Source of the DNA: Pseudomonadota bacterium
Lineage (GTDB): Bacteria > Pseudomonadota > Alphaproteobacteria > Rhizobiales > Rhizobiaceae
Direction: 5' to 3'
Assembly (NCBI GenBank): GCA_023399465.1
Contig: JAEWPB010000158.1
Span: forward strand, 1 to 15,478
Length of the DNA stretch: 15,478 bases
Part shown: positions 7,175 through 14,389 of the stretch, piece by piece
Numbering within the stretch: position 1 is the first letter of the stretch
Layout of the letters: each line of letters starts with the position of its first letter
Notes under the pieces: generated by a model
Seen by the model: only the letters and a program-made list of their open reading frames with translations
The model's database searches: none
What the model was told of the DNA's origin: nothing
Program-made: the position numbers and the translations under genes

Positions 7175-8031
7175 TGCAGTCGACCAACGATCGCACCAAG
7201 TATCTGATCGCGCCCGCGCTGATCATCGGCCTCTTCATCGTTGCCGCGTACAGCTACTTCGGTCTCTCAAGCTTTTTCGTAAAGGGTCCTCCGGGATCGC
7301 AGTTCGCCGGGGAGTTCACACTCGACAATTACCGGCGGGTCTTGTTCTCCGGGGCGAACCAGTCGGTGCTGATAAGCACGCTCGCGGCCTCCTTTGTGAT
7401 CTCGGTGATCACCGTTGCCATTTCCATTCCGATGGCCATGGCGATTGTGCGGTCCAGGCGGCCGTGGATCGGCACCCTGATCATGCTCGCCATCGCCGTC
7501 ACCTTCCTGTCAGGTGGCGTCACCCGAGCATATTCCTGGCTGATCCTTCTCGGAAACAGGGGGCTGATCAACCTCAGCCTGATTGGGCTTGGCATCATCG
7601 ATAGGCCGATCCGGTTCCTCTACAACTGGTCCGGCGTCGGCATCGCAATCGCCCACTACCTGCTGCCCTTCTCCGTCTTCACCCTCATCGGCGTGGTCCA
7701 GAACCTCAACGTTTCGGTGGAGGAAGCAGCGCGCAGCCTCGGCGCCAGCCGCACGACGACATTCTGGCGCATTACCATGCCGATCCTGTTGCCGGGGCTC
7801 ATGGTCACGTTGGTGCTCGTCTATTCGATTGCGCTGGCCTCGTTCCTCTTCCCGCTGGTTCTGGGCGGCGGAAAAGTCCGCATGATCGCCAATCAGATCT
7901 TCGACCGCATGTTCACCGAATACGACGTTCCTTATGCCTCGGCGACCGCCGTCGTATTCCTGGTCAGCGCGTTCGCTTCGATCTGGCTGTTCAACGTCGT
8001 AGCCAAGAAAATCAAGAAGGCCGTTTCGTGA
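7171..8031 (+). CDS. ABC transporter permease (PotB-like)
   Basis: A 286-residue inner-membrane permease with about six transmembrane segments. Examples: YLIAPALIIGLFIVAAY near 11-27, VLISTLAASFVISVITVAIS near 66-85, and a last helix near 259-278. The cytoplasmic EAA loop that docks the ATPase is clear: EEAARSLGASRTTTFWRITM-P-LLPG at 184-209. A long periplasmic loop follows the first helix (about 31-62), as in PotB/PotH. The start overlaps the ATPase stop. There are two ATG codons in a row (7171, 7174); the first gives the ATGA coupling. It should form a heterodimeric channel with the next product. Confidence 0.94.
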   Translation: MMQSTNDRTKYLIAPALIIGLFIVAAYSYFGLSSFFVKGPPGSQFAGEFTLDNYRRVLFSGANQSVLISTLAASFVISVITVAISIPMAMAIVRSRRPWIGTLIMLAIAVTFLSGGVTRAYSWLILLGNRGLINLSLIGLGIIDRPIRFLYNWSGVGIAIAHYLLPFSVFTLIGVVQNLNVSVEEAARSLGASRTTTFWRITMPILLPGLMVTLVLVYSIALASFLFPLVLGGGKVRMIANQIFDRMFTEYDVPYASATAVVFLVSAFASIWLFNVVAKKIKKAVS

Positions 8032-8837
8032 TGTTTAGCCGTGATCTCGAAGCGAAGTATGGCATCATCGCCGGTACCCTGGCGACAATTGCGGTCATCT
8101 TCCTGTTATTGCCGGTCGTGTTCGTCGTGCTCCATTCATTCAGCCCGATGCGCTACTTCCAGTGGCCGCCGACCGGCTTCTCCCTCGAATGGCACAAGAA
8201 CTTCTATACCTCGCCCATGTTCATGGACGCAGCGAAGAACTCGTTCACGATGGCCCTTATCGTAACGCCGCTCAGCCTGCTGATCGGTATTCCGGCCAGC
8301 TACGCGCTGGTGAGGTCCGAGTTCAGGGGCAAGGGGCTGATCCAGCAGATCATCCTGTCGCCGCTGATCATCCCCGGCGTCGTGACGGGTGTTTCCCTGC
8401 TCTCGCTGCTTTCGGCGGGCGGGATACGTATTGGTCTGTTTGCGCTCTGCCTCGGCATGCTGGTCTTCGCACTGCCTTTTGCAATACGGGCACTCGCAGC
8501 CAACCTGCTTGGTCTTGATCCGCGGATCGAGGAGGCGGCGCGCAGCCTTGGAGCGGGACCGGTTCGCACCTTCTTTGTCATTGTGCTTCCACAGTTGAAG
8601 TCGGGCATCCTTGCCGCATCGGTGTTCATCTTCGTTGAGGCGCTCGACAACTTTTCGATCGCCGTGTTCCTGACCAATGACAGCACGAAGGTGCTGCCAG
8701 TCGCGGCGTATCAGTACATCAAGGACTTCGACGATCCGACGGTTGCAGCCATGGCAACGGCACTGATCGTGCTTTCGGTGATTGCAGTCGCGCTCCTTGA
8801 AAAGCTCATGGGTTTCCAGAAGAGCCTGAGGCTCTAG
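8028..8837 (+). CDS. ABC transporter permease (PotC-like)
   Basis: The second permease subunit, 269 residues from GTG 8028, which overlaps the previous stop codon by four bases (GTGA); ATG 8031 would also work and costs one residue. Its first helix is near 12-35 (GTLATIAVIFLLLPVVFVVL), with further helices near 72-95, 105-130, 135-158, 195-215 and 240-260. The EAA motif IEEAARSLGAGPVRTFFVIV lies at 167-186 and ends with PQLKSG. This layout matches PotC/PotI. Its last codons and stop lie inside a long palindrome. It is the last transporter subunit; RidA follows after 72 bases. Confidence 0.94.
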   Translation: MMFSRDLEAKYGIIAGTLATIAVIFLLLPVVFVVLHSFSPMRYFQWPPTGFSLEWHKNFYTSPMFMDAAKNSFTMALIVTPLSLLIGIPASYALVRSEFRGKGLIQQIILSPLIIPGVVTGVSLLSLLSAGGIRIGLFALCLGMLVFALPFAIRALAANLLGLDPRIEEAARSLGAGPVRTFFVIVLPQLKSGILAASVFIFVEALDNFSIAVFLTNDSTKVLPVAAYQYIKDFDDPTVAAMATALIVLSVIAVALLEKLMGFQKSLRL

Positions 8838-8845
8838 CCTCAGGC
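8821..8845 (+). other. overlapping hairpins across the stop codon of the second permease
   Basis: GCCTGAGGCT-CT-AGCCTCAGGC (8824-8845) is a perfect 22-base inverted repeat containing the TAG stop. An alternative smaller hairpin, AGAGCC-TGA-GGCTCT (8821-8835), uses the same left arm and cannot form at the same time. There is no T-run, so this is not a standard terminator; it may stabilise the upstream mRNA or tune expression of the enzyme genes relative to the transporter. Confidence 0.5.
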
Positions 8846-8909
8846 CTTCACGGACAAATTCCTTCCTTAAATCGAATGGCCCAGGCGGCCGGAAAATTGG
8901 TGAAATAGC

Positions 8910-9257
8910 ATGGCTGATGTAACCCGTATTGAACGACTGAAGCGCACCTCGATGGTCTCCATCCACAATGGCATCGCCTATGTGGCGGGCATGTGCGGCA
9001 ATCAGGGTGAATCCATCCAGGACCAGACCCGCGTCGCGCTGCAAAAGGTTGACCGCTGGCTCAAGGAAGCCGGAACCGACAAATCCAACATCCTGCGCGC
9101 CACCGTCTGGATTTCCGACCAGAAGCATTTCGACGCGATGAACGAAGTATGGGAAGAGTGGGTCGATCCGGAAAATCAGCCGTCCCGCGCTGCCGGTGTC
9201 GTACCGCCTGCGGCTCAGGGCTACGATGTGGAGATCATCGTAACCGCGGCGATCTGA
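8910..9257 (+). CDS. RidA family protein (enamine/imine deaminase)
   Basis: A 115-residue RidA/YjgF/YER057c/UK114 protein. Members form trimers and hydrolyse reactive enamines or imines to keto acids plus ammonia. The fold pattern is clear: an N-terminal strand segment with GIAYVAGMCG, the helix DQTRVALQKVDRWLKEAG, the strand ILRATVWISD, and a C-terminal EIIVTAAI. Arg93 in PSRAAG matches the conserved substrate carboxylate-binding arginine (Arg105 of E. coli RidA), so a carboxylate-bearing imine is likely. ATG 8910 has GGTGA at 8899-8903, six bases upstream. It directly precedes a FAD amine oxidoreductase that should produce imines. The gene's stop codon forms part of the next ribosome binding site. 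Confidence 0.93.
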   Translation: MADVTRIERLKRTSMVSIHNGIAYVAGMCGNQGESIQDQTRVALQKVDRWLKEAGTDKSNILRATVWISDQKHFDAMNEVWEEWVDPENQPSRAAGVVPPAAQGYDVEIIVTAAI

Positions 9258-9271
9258 GGGGCCCGCCTCAA

Positions 9272-10552
9272 ATGCAGACCACCAACAGCGGCAAGCTTTC
9301 CGTTGCAGTGATTGGCGCCGGCGTCGTGGGCCTTTCCACGGCGCTCTGGCTGCAAAAGAAGGGGATGGATGTGGTCGTCATTGACCCTGCACCACCCTTG
9401 CCGGGCATTTCGTTCCGCAATGCGGCCTCATTCGGCAACGCGGCAACGATCGCGCCATCGGGAATTTTTCCCACTGCCGCTCCGGGCATCCTCTGGAAGG
9501 TGCCGGGAATGTTGTTGCGTCGCGACGGGCCGCTAACGCTCTACTGGCGTGACCTTCTCGATCTCGCCCCATGGCTCGCAGCCTTCCTTGCCGCTTCACT
9601 GAGTAGCCGGCAGGACGGGACCATTTCGGCTCTCGGCTCGCTTATGCGCGTGCTGGAAGAGGGCCATGCGCCGCTGATGGAAGAGGTAAGCGGCATACAA
9701 CTTAGCTGCGGCAAGGGTTCCATTCACCTGTATCGCACCGAGGAAGAAGCCCGCAGCGCCAAGAAGTCCAACGAGCGTCGACGCGCCGAGGGGATCGAAG
9801 CCCAGTACCTGTCGCGTGACGAGATAGCGGCCATGGAGCCTAACCTCGCTCCGGGTTATATCGGCGGAACGATGTTCCCCGGCTGCTTTGTCATTGACAA
9901 TCCCGAGGGCTATTGCCGGGGGCTCGCCGAGGCGATCCAGAAACGCGGTGGCCGTTTCGTTAAAGCCAAGGCGGAGCGGATCGAAAGCGGGGCCGATGGC
10001 GTGCGGGTCCATGCGGACGGCCAGCTCATCGCGGCGGACCGCCTCGTCATTTCGGCTGGTGCCTGGTCGCGTGGCCTGTCGAGGCAGGTGGGTGACAGCC
10101 TGAACATGAATACCGAGCGCGGTTACCACGTCGCTTTCGCGCCCGACGAGACGCTTCTGACGCACCCCGTCATGTATCCTTCGGACGGGTTCTTCCTCAC
10201 CCCGCTGTCGCATCAGATTCGCGCGGCGGGTACGGTGGACCTGGGCGGGCTCGACAAGCCTGGGCGCCAGTCGCGTATCGATGTGCTGGAGAAGAAAGCC
10301 AGGCAGATGGTGCCGGCGCTCGGCGAGCGTCAGGATACATGGATGGGTTACCGCCCCTCGACGCCGGACAGCCTGCCCTTCATCGGCCATTCACCCAAGG
10401 ATCCGCGCATCGTCTATGCCTGCGGCCACGGCCATCTCGGCCTGACGCTCGGCGGCATCACAGGCAAGTTCGTGTCGGAGCTGCTGACAGGCAAACCAAC
10501 TTTTGATCTCTCACCGTTCTCTCCCGCCCGAGCCATGTTGAGGCTGAACTGA
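9272..10552 (+). CDS. FAD-dependent oxidoreductase, DadA/D-amino acid dehydrogenase-like (DAO family)
   Basis: A 426-residue flavoenzyme predicted to oxidise an amino acid or secondary amine to an imine. The frame is open from 9149 inside ridA, but ATG 9272 is preferred: GAGGGG (9256-9261) precedes it and the Rossmann motif then sits near the N-terminus. That motif is VAVIGAGVVGLSTALWL at 11-27, with an acidic residue, Asp38, closing the second strand (VVVIDP). The C-terminal FAD signature MGYRPSTPDSLPFIG ... CGHGHLGLTLGG is characteristic of DadA, glycine oxidase and opine/gamma-glutamylputrescine oxidase relatives. It overlaps the DUF1028 gene by one base (TGATG). D-amino acids, opines and gamma-glutamyl amines are all possible substrates; I cannot choose among them. 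Confidence 0.92.
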   Translation: MQTTNSGKLSVAVIGAGVVGLSTALWLQKKGMDVVVIDPAPPLPGISFRNAASFGNAATIAPSGIFPTAAPGILWKVPGMLLRRDGPLTLYWRDLLDLAPWLAAFLAASLSSRQDGTISALGSLMRVLEEGHAPLMEEVSGIQLSCGKGSIHLYRTEEEARSAKKSNERRRAEGIEAQYLSRDEIAAMEPNLAPGYIGGTMFPGCFVIDNPEGYCRGLAEAIQKRGGRFVKAKAERIESGADGVRVHADGQLIAADRLVISAGAWSRGLSRQVGDSLNMNTERGYHVAFAPDETLLTHPVMYPSDGFFLTPLSHQIRAAGTVDLGGLDKPGRQSRIDVLEKKARQMVPALGERQDTWMGYRPSTPDSLPFIGHSPKDPRIVYACGHGHLGLTLGGITGKFVSELLTGKPTFDLSPFSPARAMLRLN

Positions 10553-11247
10553 TGACTTTCTCCTTAGCTCTTCGCTGCCCGCAAACGGGACAATTCGGCA
10601 TTGCCGGCGCCGCCTCCTCGGTGGCCATGGGCGCACGTTGCCTGTTCGTCAATCATGACGCCGGCGCAGTCATTACCCAGCACCGTACCGACCCACGTCT
10701 GGGCCCGATGGCGCTGCGCCACCTGCGAAACGGACTTTCCGCCGAGCAAACGCTCGACCAGATTGCGACTGCGCCCGGCATTGAGTGGCGCGAACTTGCA
10801 ATCGTCGATCGCAATGGCGCGACGGCATTGCGGCAGGGCTCCAATCAGGAACCGCTCTATGCGAACGCGTCCGGTCCTGGGATCGTGGCCGTCGGCAACA
10901 TCCTGAGGAACGAGCAGGTTCCGGCGGCAATGGTTGCGGCAGCGCTTGCAACAAGTGGCAGGCCGATCGCCGAGAGGCTGCTGGCAGCGCTCGATGCTGC
11001 CCTCGAAGCCGGCGGCGAAATCTTCCCCTTGTGCTCGGCGGCGCTCAAGGTCGCCGAACACCCGGATTTTTGCTCGGTTGACCTTCGCGTCGATCGCGGG
11101 GCGGCGCCTCTCGATGAATTGCGCCGCCTCTGGGAGGGCTATGAGCCGCAATTGGCCCACTTCGTCGAACGTGTCCTGGATCCGGACGCCGGTGGACGCG
11201 CAACCAACTCACTGGAAATTCTCTCATCCGAGGAGGCGAGACAATGA
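10552..11247 (+). CDS. DUF1028 domain protein (Ntn-hydrolase-like)
   Basis: A 231-residue member of DUF1028, a family placed in the Ntn-hydrolase superfamily and without a firmly established reaction as far as I know. Recognisable features: the N-terminal MTFSLALRCPQTGQFGIAG strand pair, GAVITQHRTDPRLGPMAL, GLSAEQTLDQI, VAVGNILRNEQVPAAMVAA, and a C-terminal VDLRVDRGAAPLDELRRLW. Length is typical. Ntn hydrolases often cut amide bonds using an N-terminal nucleophile exposed by processing; the sequence starts Met-Thr-Phe-Ser, so Thr2 or Ser4 might act, but that is conjecture. It is coupled to genes on both sides (one-base overlap before, four-base overlap after), so it should act on the same pathway, perhaps on an amide intermediate. 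Confidence 0.88.
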   Translation: MTFSLALRCPQTGQFGIAGAASSVAMGARCLFVNHDAGAVITQHRTDPRLGPMALRHLRNGLSAEQTLDQIATAPGIEWRELAIVDRNGATALRQGSNQEPLYANASGPGIVAVGNILRNEQVPAAMVAAALATSGRPIAERLLAALDAALEAGGEIFPLCSAALKVAEHPDFCSVDLRVDRGAAPLDELRRLWEGYEPQLAHFVERVLDPDAGGRATNSLEILSSEEARQ

Positions 11248-12086
11248 GAATCGCAGCAGTTCAAACGTTGATGGGTCTGTCGCCGGACGTGACCGTGCCC
11301 GCAGCGGAAGCGGCGATGGAAACGGCAATGCAGGCGGCGGAACGGCCGGACTTCCTCATTCTCCCGGAGTATTTCAGCTATTACGGCCTCGACCAGAAGC
11401 GCGCGGTCGAGCTTGCCCAGCCTCTGCGCGAAACGCCCGCTTTCCTCATGGCGCAGGCCTTTGCCGCGCGCCACAAAGTCGGGCTGCAGGCGGGCACGAT
11501 TCTTGCCAGGGTTCCCGGCGAAGAGCGGGTCGAGAACGTGTCGGTCGTCTTTGACCGCCAGGGCGAGGAGATCGCCGCATACCGGAAAATCCATCTGTTT
11601 GACATGGACGACCTCGGCAGCGGCGCCTTCCGCGAATCCGACTATATCAAGCCGGGCGAGGAAATTGTTACCTGGGAGTTCGAGGGCGTGACCTTCGGCA
11701 CGGCCATCTGCTTTGACAGCCGTTTCCCGGAACTCTTCCGCGCACTACGGCTCAAGGGCGCCGAGATCATCACGCTGCCGGCCGCCTACACCATGGTCAC
11801 CGGTGAGGCGCACTGGGAGCTTTTTGCGCGTGCGCGCGCCGCTGAAACGCAGTGCCATTTCGTTGCCTGCGGCCTTGGCGGCACCGTGGTTGTCGATGGT
11901 CAGGAAAAGTCCTGCTACGGCCATTCCGTCGTCGTCGACGCCTGGGGGAAGGTCTTGGCGCGCGCGGGGCAGGGCGCTGAAATCATCTCGGCCAGGCTGG
12001 ATATGGAGAACCTCCACGCAATTCGGAAAAACATGCCGGTTATGAAGCAGCGTCGCCTCGCCGGCGGTCCCGTCGCGGGTTTCTAG
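11244..12086 (+). CDS. carbon-nitrogen hydrolase (nitrilase superfamily amidase, Nit2/omega-amidase-like)
   Basis: A 280-residue nitrilase-superfamily hydrolase. The Glu-Lys-Cys triad is present: Glu42 in LILPEYFSYYG, Lys115 in YRKIHLFDMD, and Cys156 in AICFDSRFPELFR. The YRKIHLFD and FGTAICFDSRFPELFR context is that of the Nit1/Nit2 branch, whose members hydrolyse terminal amides such as alpha-ketoglutaramate, deaminated glutathione or related omega-amides, rather than nitriles. The ATG at 11244 overlaps the DUF1028 stop by four bases. In this locus it could remove an amide left after oxidative deamination, giving a keto acid plus ammonia (inference). It is the last of the tightly packed genes; a structured gap follows. 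Confidence 0.92.
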   Translation: MRIAAVQTLMGLSPDVTVPAAEAAMETAMQAAERPDFLILPEYFSYYGLDQKRAVELAQPLRETPAFLMAQAFAARHKVGLQAGTILARVPGEERVENVSVVFDRQGEEIAAYRKIHLFDMDDLGSGAFRESDYIKPGEEIVTWEFEGVTFGTAICFDSRFPELFRALRLKGAEIITLPAAYTMVTGEAHWELFARARAAETQCHFVACGLGGTVVVDGQEKSCYGHSVVVDAWGKVLARAGQGAEIISARLDMENLHAIRKNMPVMKQRRLAGGPVAGF

Positions 12087-12209
12087 CACAAGTCCGGCAA
12101 GTGTAGTCCGGTTTTCATCTGGATGTGTGATGGAGAAAAAATCTATCAGTTCGGGATCTCTATGAAAGTGCCGATCTGATCTGACGCTCAACTTACAAGC
12201 ACTGGTTCT

Positions 12210-12265
12210 TGCCTGCCGCATCCGCTGAAGGCGCGGCAGGCACGCGTATCCTTGCGCGCTTTTTT
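12210..12265 (+). terminator. hairpin with downstream T-run in the nitrilase-monooxygenase gap
   Basis: TGCCTGCCGC (12210-12219) and GCGGCAGGCA (12233-12242) pair perfectly around a 13-nt loop. A short CGCG-N8-CGCG dyad (12243-12258) and six Ts (12260-12265) follow. The strong stem is 17 bases from the T-run, so this is an imperfect terminator; an attenuator in front of the monooxygenase gene is an alternative. Confidence 0.5.
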
Positions 12266-12288
12266 CCAGGCGACTGACATCAAGGTTT

Positions 12289-12301
12289 GGGGGCTTCCCC
12301 C
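12289..12301 (+). promoter_or_regulatory. GC hairpin just before the monooxygenase ribosome binding site
   Basis: GGGGG-CTT-CCCCC forms a compact hairpin ending three bases before AGGAAAGG (12304-12311) and 22 bases before the start codon. It could shield or expose the ribosome binding site. The rest of the 12087-12322 gap contains a repeated AGTCCGG (12091-12097 and 12105-12111) and no gene. Confidence 0.35.
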
Positions 12302-12322
12302 TCAGGAAAGGTATGAGAGACA

Positions 12323-13567
12323 ATGGAAAAGGTTAATACGGTAATCGTGGGCGCGGGCCAGGCTGGCCTGTCGATGAGCGAGCATCTGAGCAATGCCAAT
12401 ATCAGCCACGTCGTCCTCGAAAAAGGACGCATTGCCGAGAACTGGCGTTCACAGCGATGGGACTCGCTGCGCGCCAACGGTCCGGCATGGCACGACCGGC
12501 TGCCGACCATGCGGATCCCCGATATCGACCAGAACACCTTCACGCCCAAGGACAAGCTGGTCGACTATCTCGCGACCGTTGCCGAGAAGATCAACGCACC
12601 GGTACGCACCGGGGTTACCGTGCAGTCGGTCAAGAAGCTGCCCCGGAAGCAGGGCTTTCTCGTCTCCACGACTGCGGGCGATTTCGAAGCCATCAACGTG
12701 ATTGCGGCGACCGGCCCGTTCCAGGTTCCGGTTACCCCCGAGATCGTGCCGGAGACGGCCGGCGTTGTGCAGATGCATTCGGTTGCCTACAAGAACCCCG
12801 GCCAACTGCCCGAAGGTGGAGTGCTCGTTGTTGGCGCGGGCGCGTCGGGTGGCCAGATCGCTGAAGAACTGGTCGATACCGGCCGTAAGGTCTATCTGTC
12901 GCTCGGCCGTCACATCCGCCCGCCGCGCTACTATCGCGACCGCGAAGGCGCCTACTGGACCGGCGTGCTGGGCCGCTGGGATACGGTCAATCGTGACAAG
13001 AATGTCCAGAACATTGCTCTCGCCATCAGCGGCGTCCATACCAAGATGCCGATCGACTACCGTCTGCTGGCCTCGAAGGGGGCGGTTCTTGTTGGCCGTA
13101 CGGACGGTTATAGCGATGGAAAGCTCACCTTCGCGGACGACCTCGCCCGGAACATCGAGGAAGGCAACCAGAGCTACCTCAATACGCTCGACCTGATCGA
13201 CAGGTATGTCGAGTATAACGGGCTCGACCTGCCTGAGTACCCGGACGCGCGCAACCTGCTGCCCGCCACCGAATACGAAAAGAACCCTATCCGCGAGCTT
13301 GATCTGGCCGAAGCCGGCATCACGTCGATCATCTGGGCTTCGGGCTTCAGGCGCGACTATAGCTGGCTTGAGCTGGATATCTTCGATGAGGACGGCAACC
13401 CGATCCACGAATCCGGCGTGTCCAAGGAGCCTGGCATCTATTTCCTGGGCTTGCCGTTCCAGACGCGCCGGCGCTCGAGCTTCCTGTTCGGTGTCTGGCA
13501 TGACGCAAAATACATCGCCGACTACATCTCCATGATGCAGTCGTATCACGACAAATATAATAGCTGA
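12323..13567 (+). CDS. flavin-containing monooxygenase (CzcO/FMO-type NAD(P)/FAD oxidoreductase)
   Basis: A 414-residue soluble flavoprotein expected to use NADPH and O2 to oxygenate a nitrogen, sulfur or carbonyl centre. FAD site: VIVGAGQAGLSMSEHL from residue 8. FMO-like start of the second segment: NWRSQRWDSLRANGP. NAD(P)H site: VLVVGAGASGGQIAEEL from 167. Between them GVVQMHSVAYKNP (His152, Tyr156) resembles the FMO fingerprint FxGxxxHxxx(Y/F), though the leading Phe is not evident. The AATGPF motif (128-133) is present, and the C-terminal segment IIWASGFRRDYSW is typical of CzcO-annotated proteins. The start ATG 12323 is preceded by AGGAAAGG and GAGAGA. Its separation by a structured gap suggests independent or attenuated expression. 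A role in modifying the same imported compound is possible but unproven; despite the CzcO name, nothing suggests metal resistance. Confidence 0.88.
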   Translation: MEKVNTVIVGAGQAGLSMSEHLSNANISHVVLEKGRIAENWRSQRWDSLRANGPAWHDRLPTMRIPDIDQNTFTPKDKLVDYLATVAEKINAPVRTGVTVQSVKKLPRKQGFLVSTTAGDFEAINVIAATGPFQVPVTPEIVPETAGVVQMHSVAYKNPGQLPEGGVLVVGAGASGGQIAEELVDTGRKVYLSLGRHIRPPRYYRDREGAYWTGVLGRWDTVNRDKNVQNIALAISGVHTKMPIDYRLLASKGAVLVGRTDGYSDGKLTFADDLARNIEEGNQSYLNTLDLIDRYVEYNGLDLPEYPDARNLLPATEYEKNPIRELDLAEAGITSIIWASGFRRDYSWLELDIFDEDGNPIHESGVSKEPGIYFLGLPFQTRRRSSFLFGVWHDAKYIADYISMMQSYHDKYNS

Positions 13568-13585
13568 TACGCGGATTGTTTGCTG

Positions 13586-13620
13586 GCGTTCTCTTGCGGT
13601 TCCTGACCTCGAGAGAACGC
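13586..13620 (+). other. inverted repeat after the monooxygenase gene
   Basis: GCGTTCTCT (13586-13594) and AGAGAACGC (13612-13620) are perfect 9-base arms around a 17-nt loop, 18 bases after the stop codon. There is no T-run. It could act as a factor-dependent terminator structure or mark the boundary of the intact locus before the decayed segment. Confidence 0.45.
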
Positions 13621-13752
13621 GGCGGATCCGATTCTCGACGTCTTGGCGCACGGCGAGCACGAACGCCTATGGCAAGATTGCGCTAACGCCGGTGATTGCA
13701 GGACTGCTTGCCACGGGTTACTGAGAGACTGCCGACTAAACCGGACGTCCTC

Positions 13753-14097
13753 ATGCCCTCCCGCCTCACAAATCGTTTTGAAGGATATAGAGAGCTTCAG
13801 CCCGCTAAATTCGAACGAGACGCTGCTCTTCTAGAACTTGTTCAATCGCTCGGTATAGGTGGCTCCGTCTTTCATGTCCTAAATGAGGTACCCGAACAGG
13901 GCGAAGACATCTTCACACTGCTATGCGACGACCAACTTGTTATGTCGTTCGAGGTCCCTCGCGGAAAGATACCGCCTTACGCCGAAGGCATTGTCAAAGT
14001 TCCCATCGCCGAATATCGCAACAAGATCGGTCAAGGGAAACATCGAATACGTTTCGATGAGACGCTGAAGAACGCGCGATTTCTGCTGGGCAGGTAG
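13753..14097 (+). CDS. hypothetical protein (114 aa)
   Basis: I do not recognise the family. The frame opens at TTG 13696, but ATG 13753 is the more natural start; neither has a clear ribosome binding site. The product is a mixed alpha/beta, soluble-looking protein with no signal peptide or membrane segment. An N-terminal charged helix (FERDAALLELVQSLG) leads into apparent beta segments (DIFTLLCDDQLVMSFEVPRG, GIVKVPIAEYRNKI) and ends in HRIRFDETLKNARFLLGR. The codons are more AT-rich than those of the catabolic genes, suggesting a different origin. The residue pattern looks protein-like (balanced composition, alternating hydrophobics), so I accept it with moderate confidence. Confidence 0.5.
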   Translation: MPSRLTNRFEGYRELQPAKFERDAALLELVQSLGIGGSVFHVLNEVPEQGEDIFTLLCDDQLVMSFEVPRGKIPPYAEGIVKVPIAEYRNKIGQGKHRIRFDETLKNARFLLGR

Positions 14098-14184
14098 GAA
14101 GCGATGACTGCAATCGCACGTCAGCACACTTCAGTCGCTTGTTCGTCCAGCAGGTCGCGGTTCGAACGGCTGAGCCAACTGCGC

Positions 14185-14310
14185 TCAGTGCATGATCTGA
14201 CTGAGGAAAGCGGCGGCCCGCTCGGTCTTCGGCGCTGCGAAGAACGCCTCGGGCATCACCTTTCGGCATCAGGTCGCCAATGATGAAGCTGAGCCCATCT
14301 GCCATCTGCC
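14185..14310 (-). pseudogene. relic of a polar amino-acid ABC transporter ATPase (GlnQ/HisP-like), C-terminus
   Basis: On the minus strand, 14256 down to the TGA at 14185-14187 reads MPEAFFAAPKTERAAAFL followed by SQIMH and stop. This is the typical C-terminal end of GlnQ/ArtP-type ATPases (P-x-x-FF-x-x-P-x-x-x-R-x-x-x-FL-x-x-x). Just upstream, in another frame near 14290-14310, MADG echoes the conserved F-M-x-x-G segment that precedes it in the family. An in-frame stop at 14269-14271 and the frame change show decay. Nothing else of the ATPase is visible upstream, where an IS66 remnant begins. Confidence 0.6.
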
Positions 14311-14389
14311 ATCTTCCCGTGCCCTGGACGGCAGGAGTGGTCAGCGCCACTCGTCGCCGACATGTAGGTTTGTCCATCACCGTGCTCGC

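Noticed and set aside
13650..13724. Short frame ending GKIALTPVIAGLLATGY and stop, just before the hypothetical gene
   Set aside because: It resembles a protein tail, but no family is recognisable and the upstream reading is not convincing.
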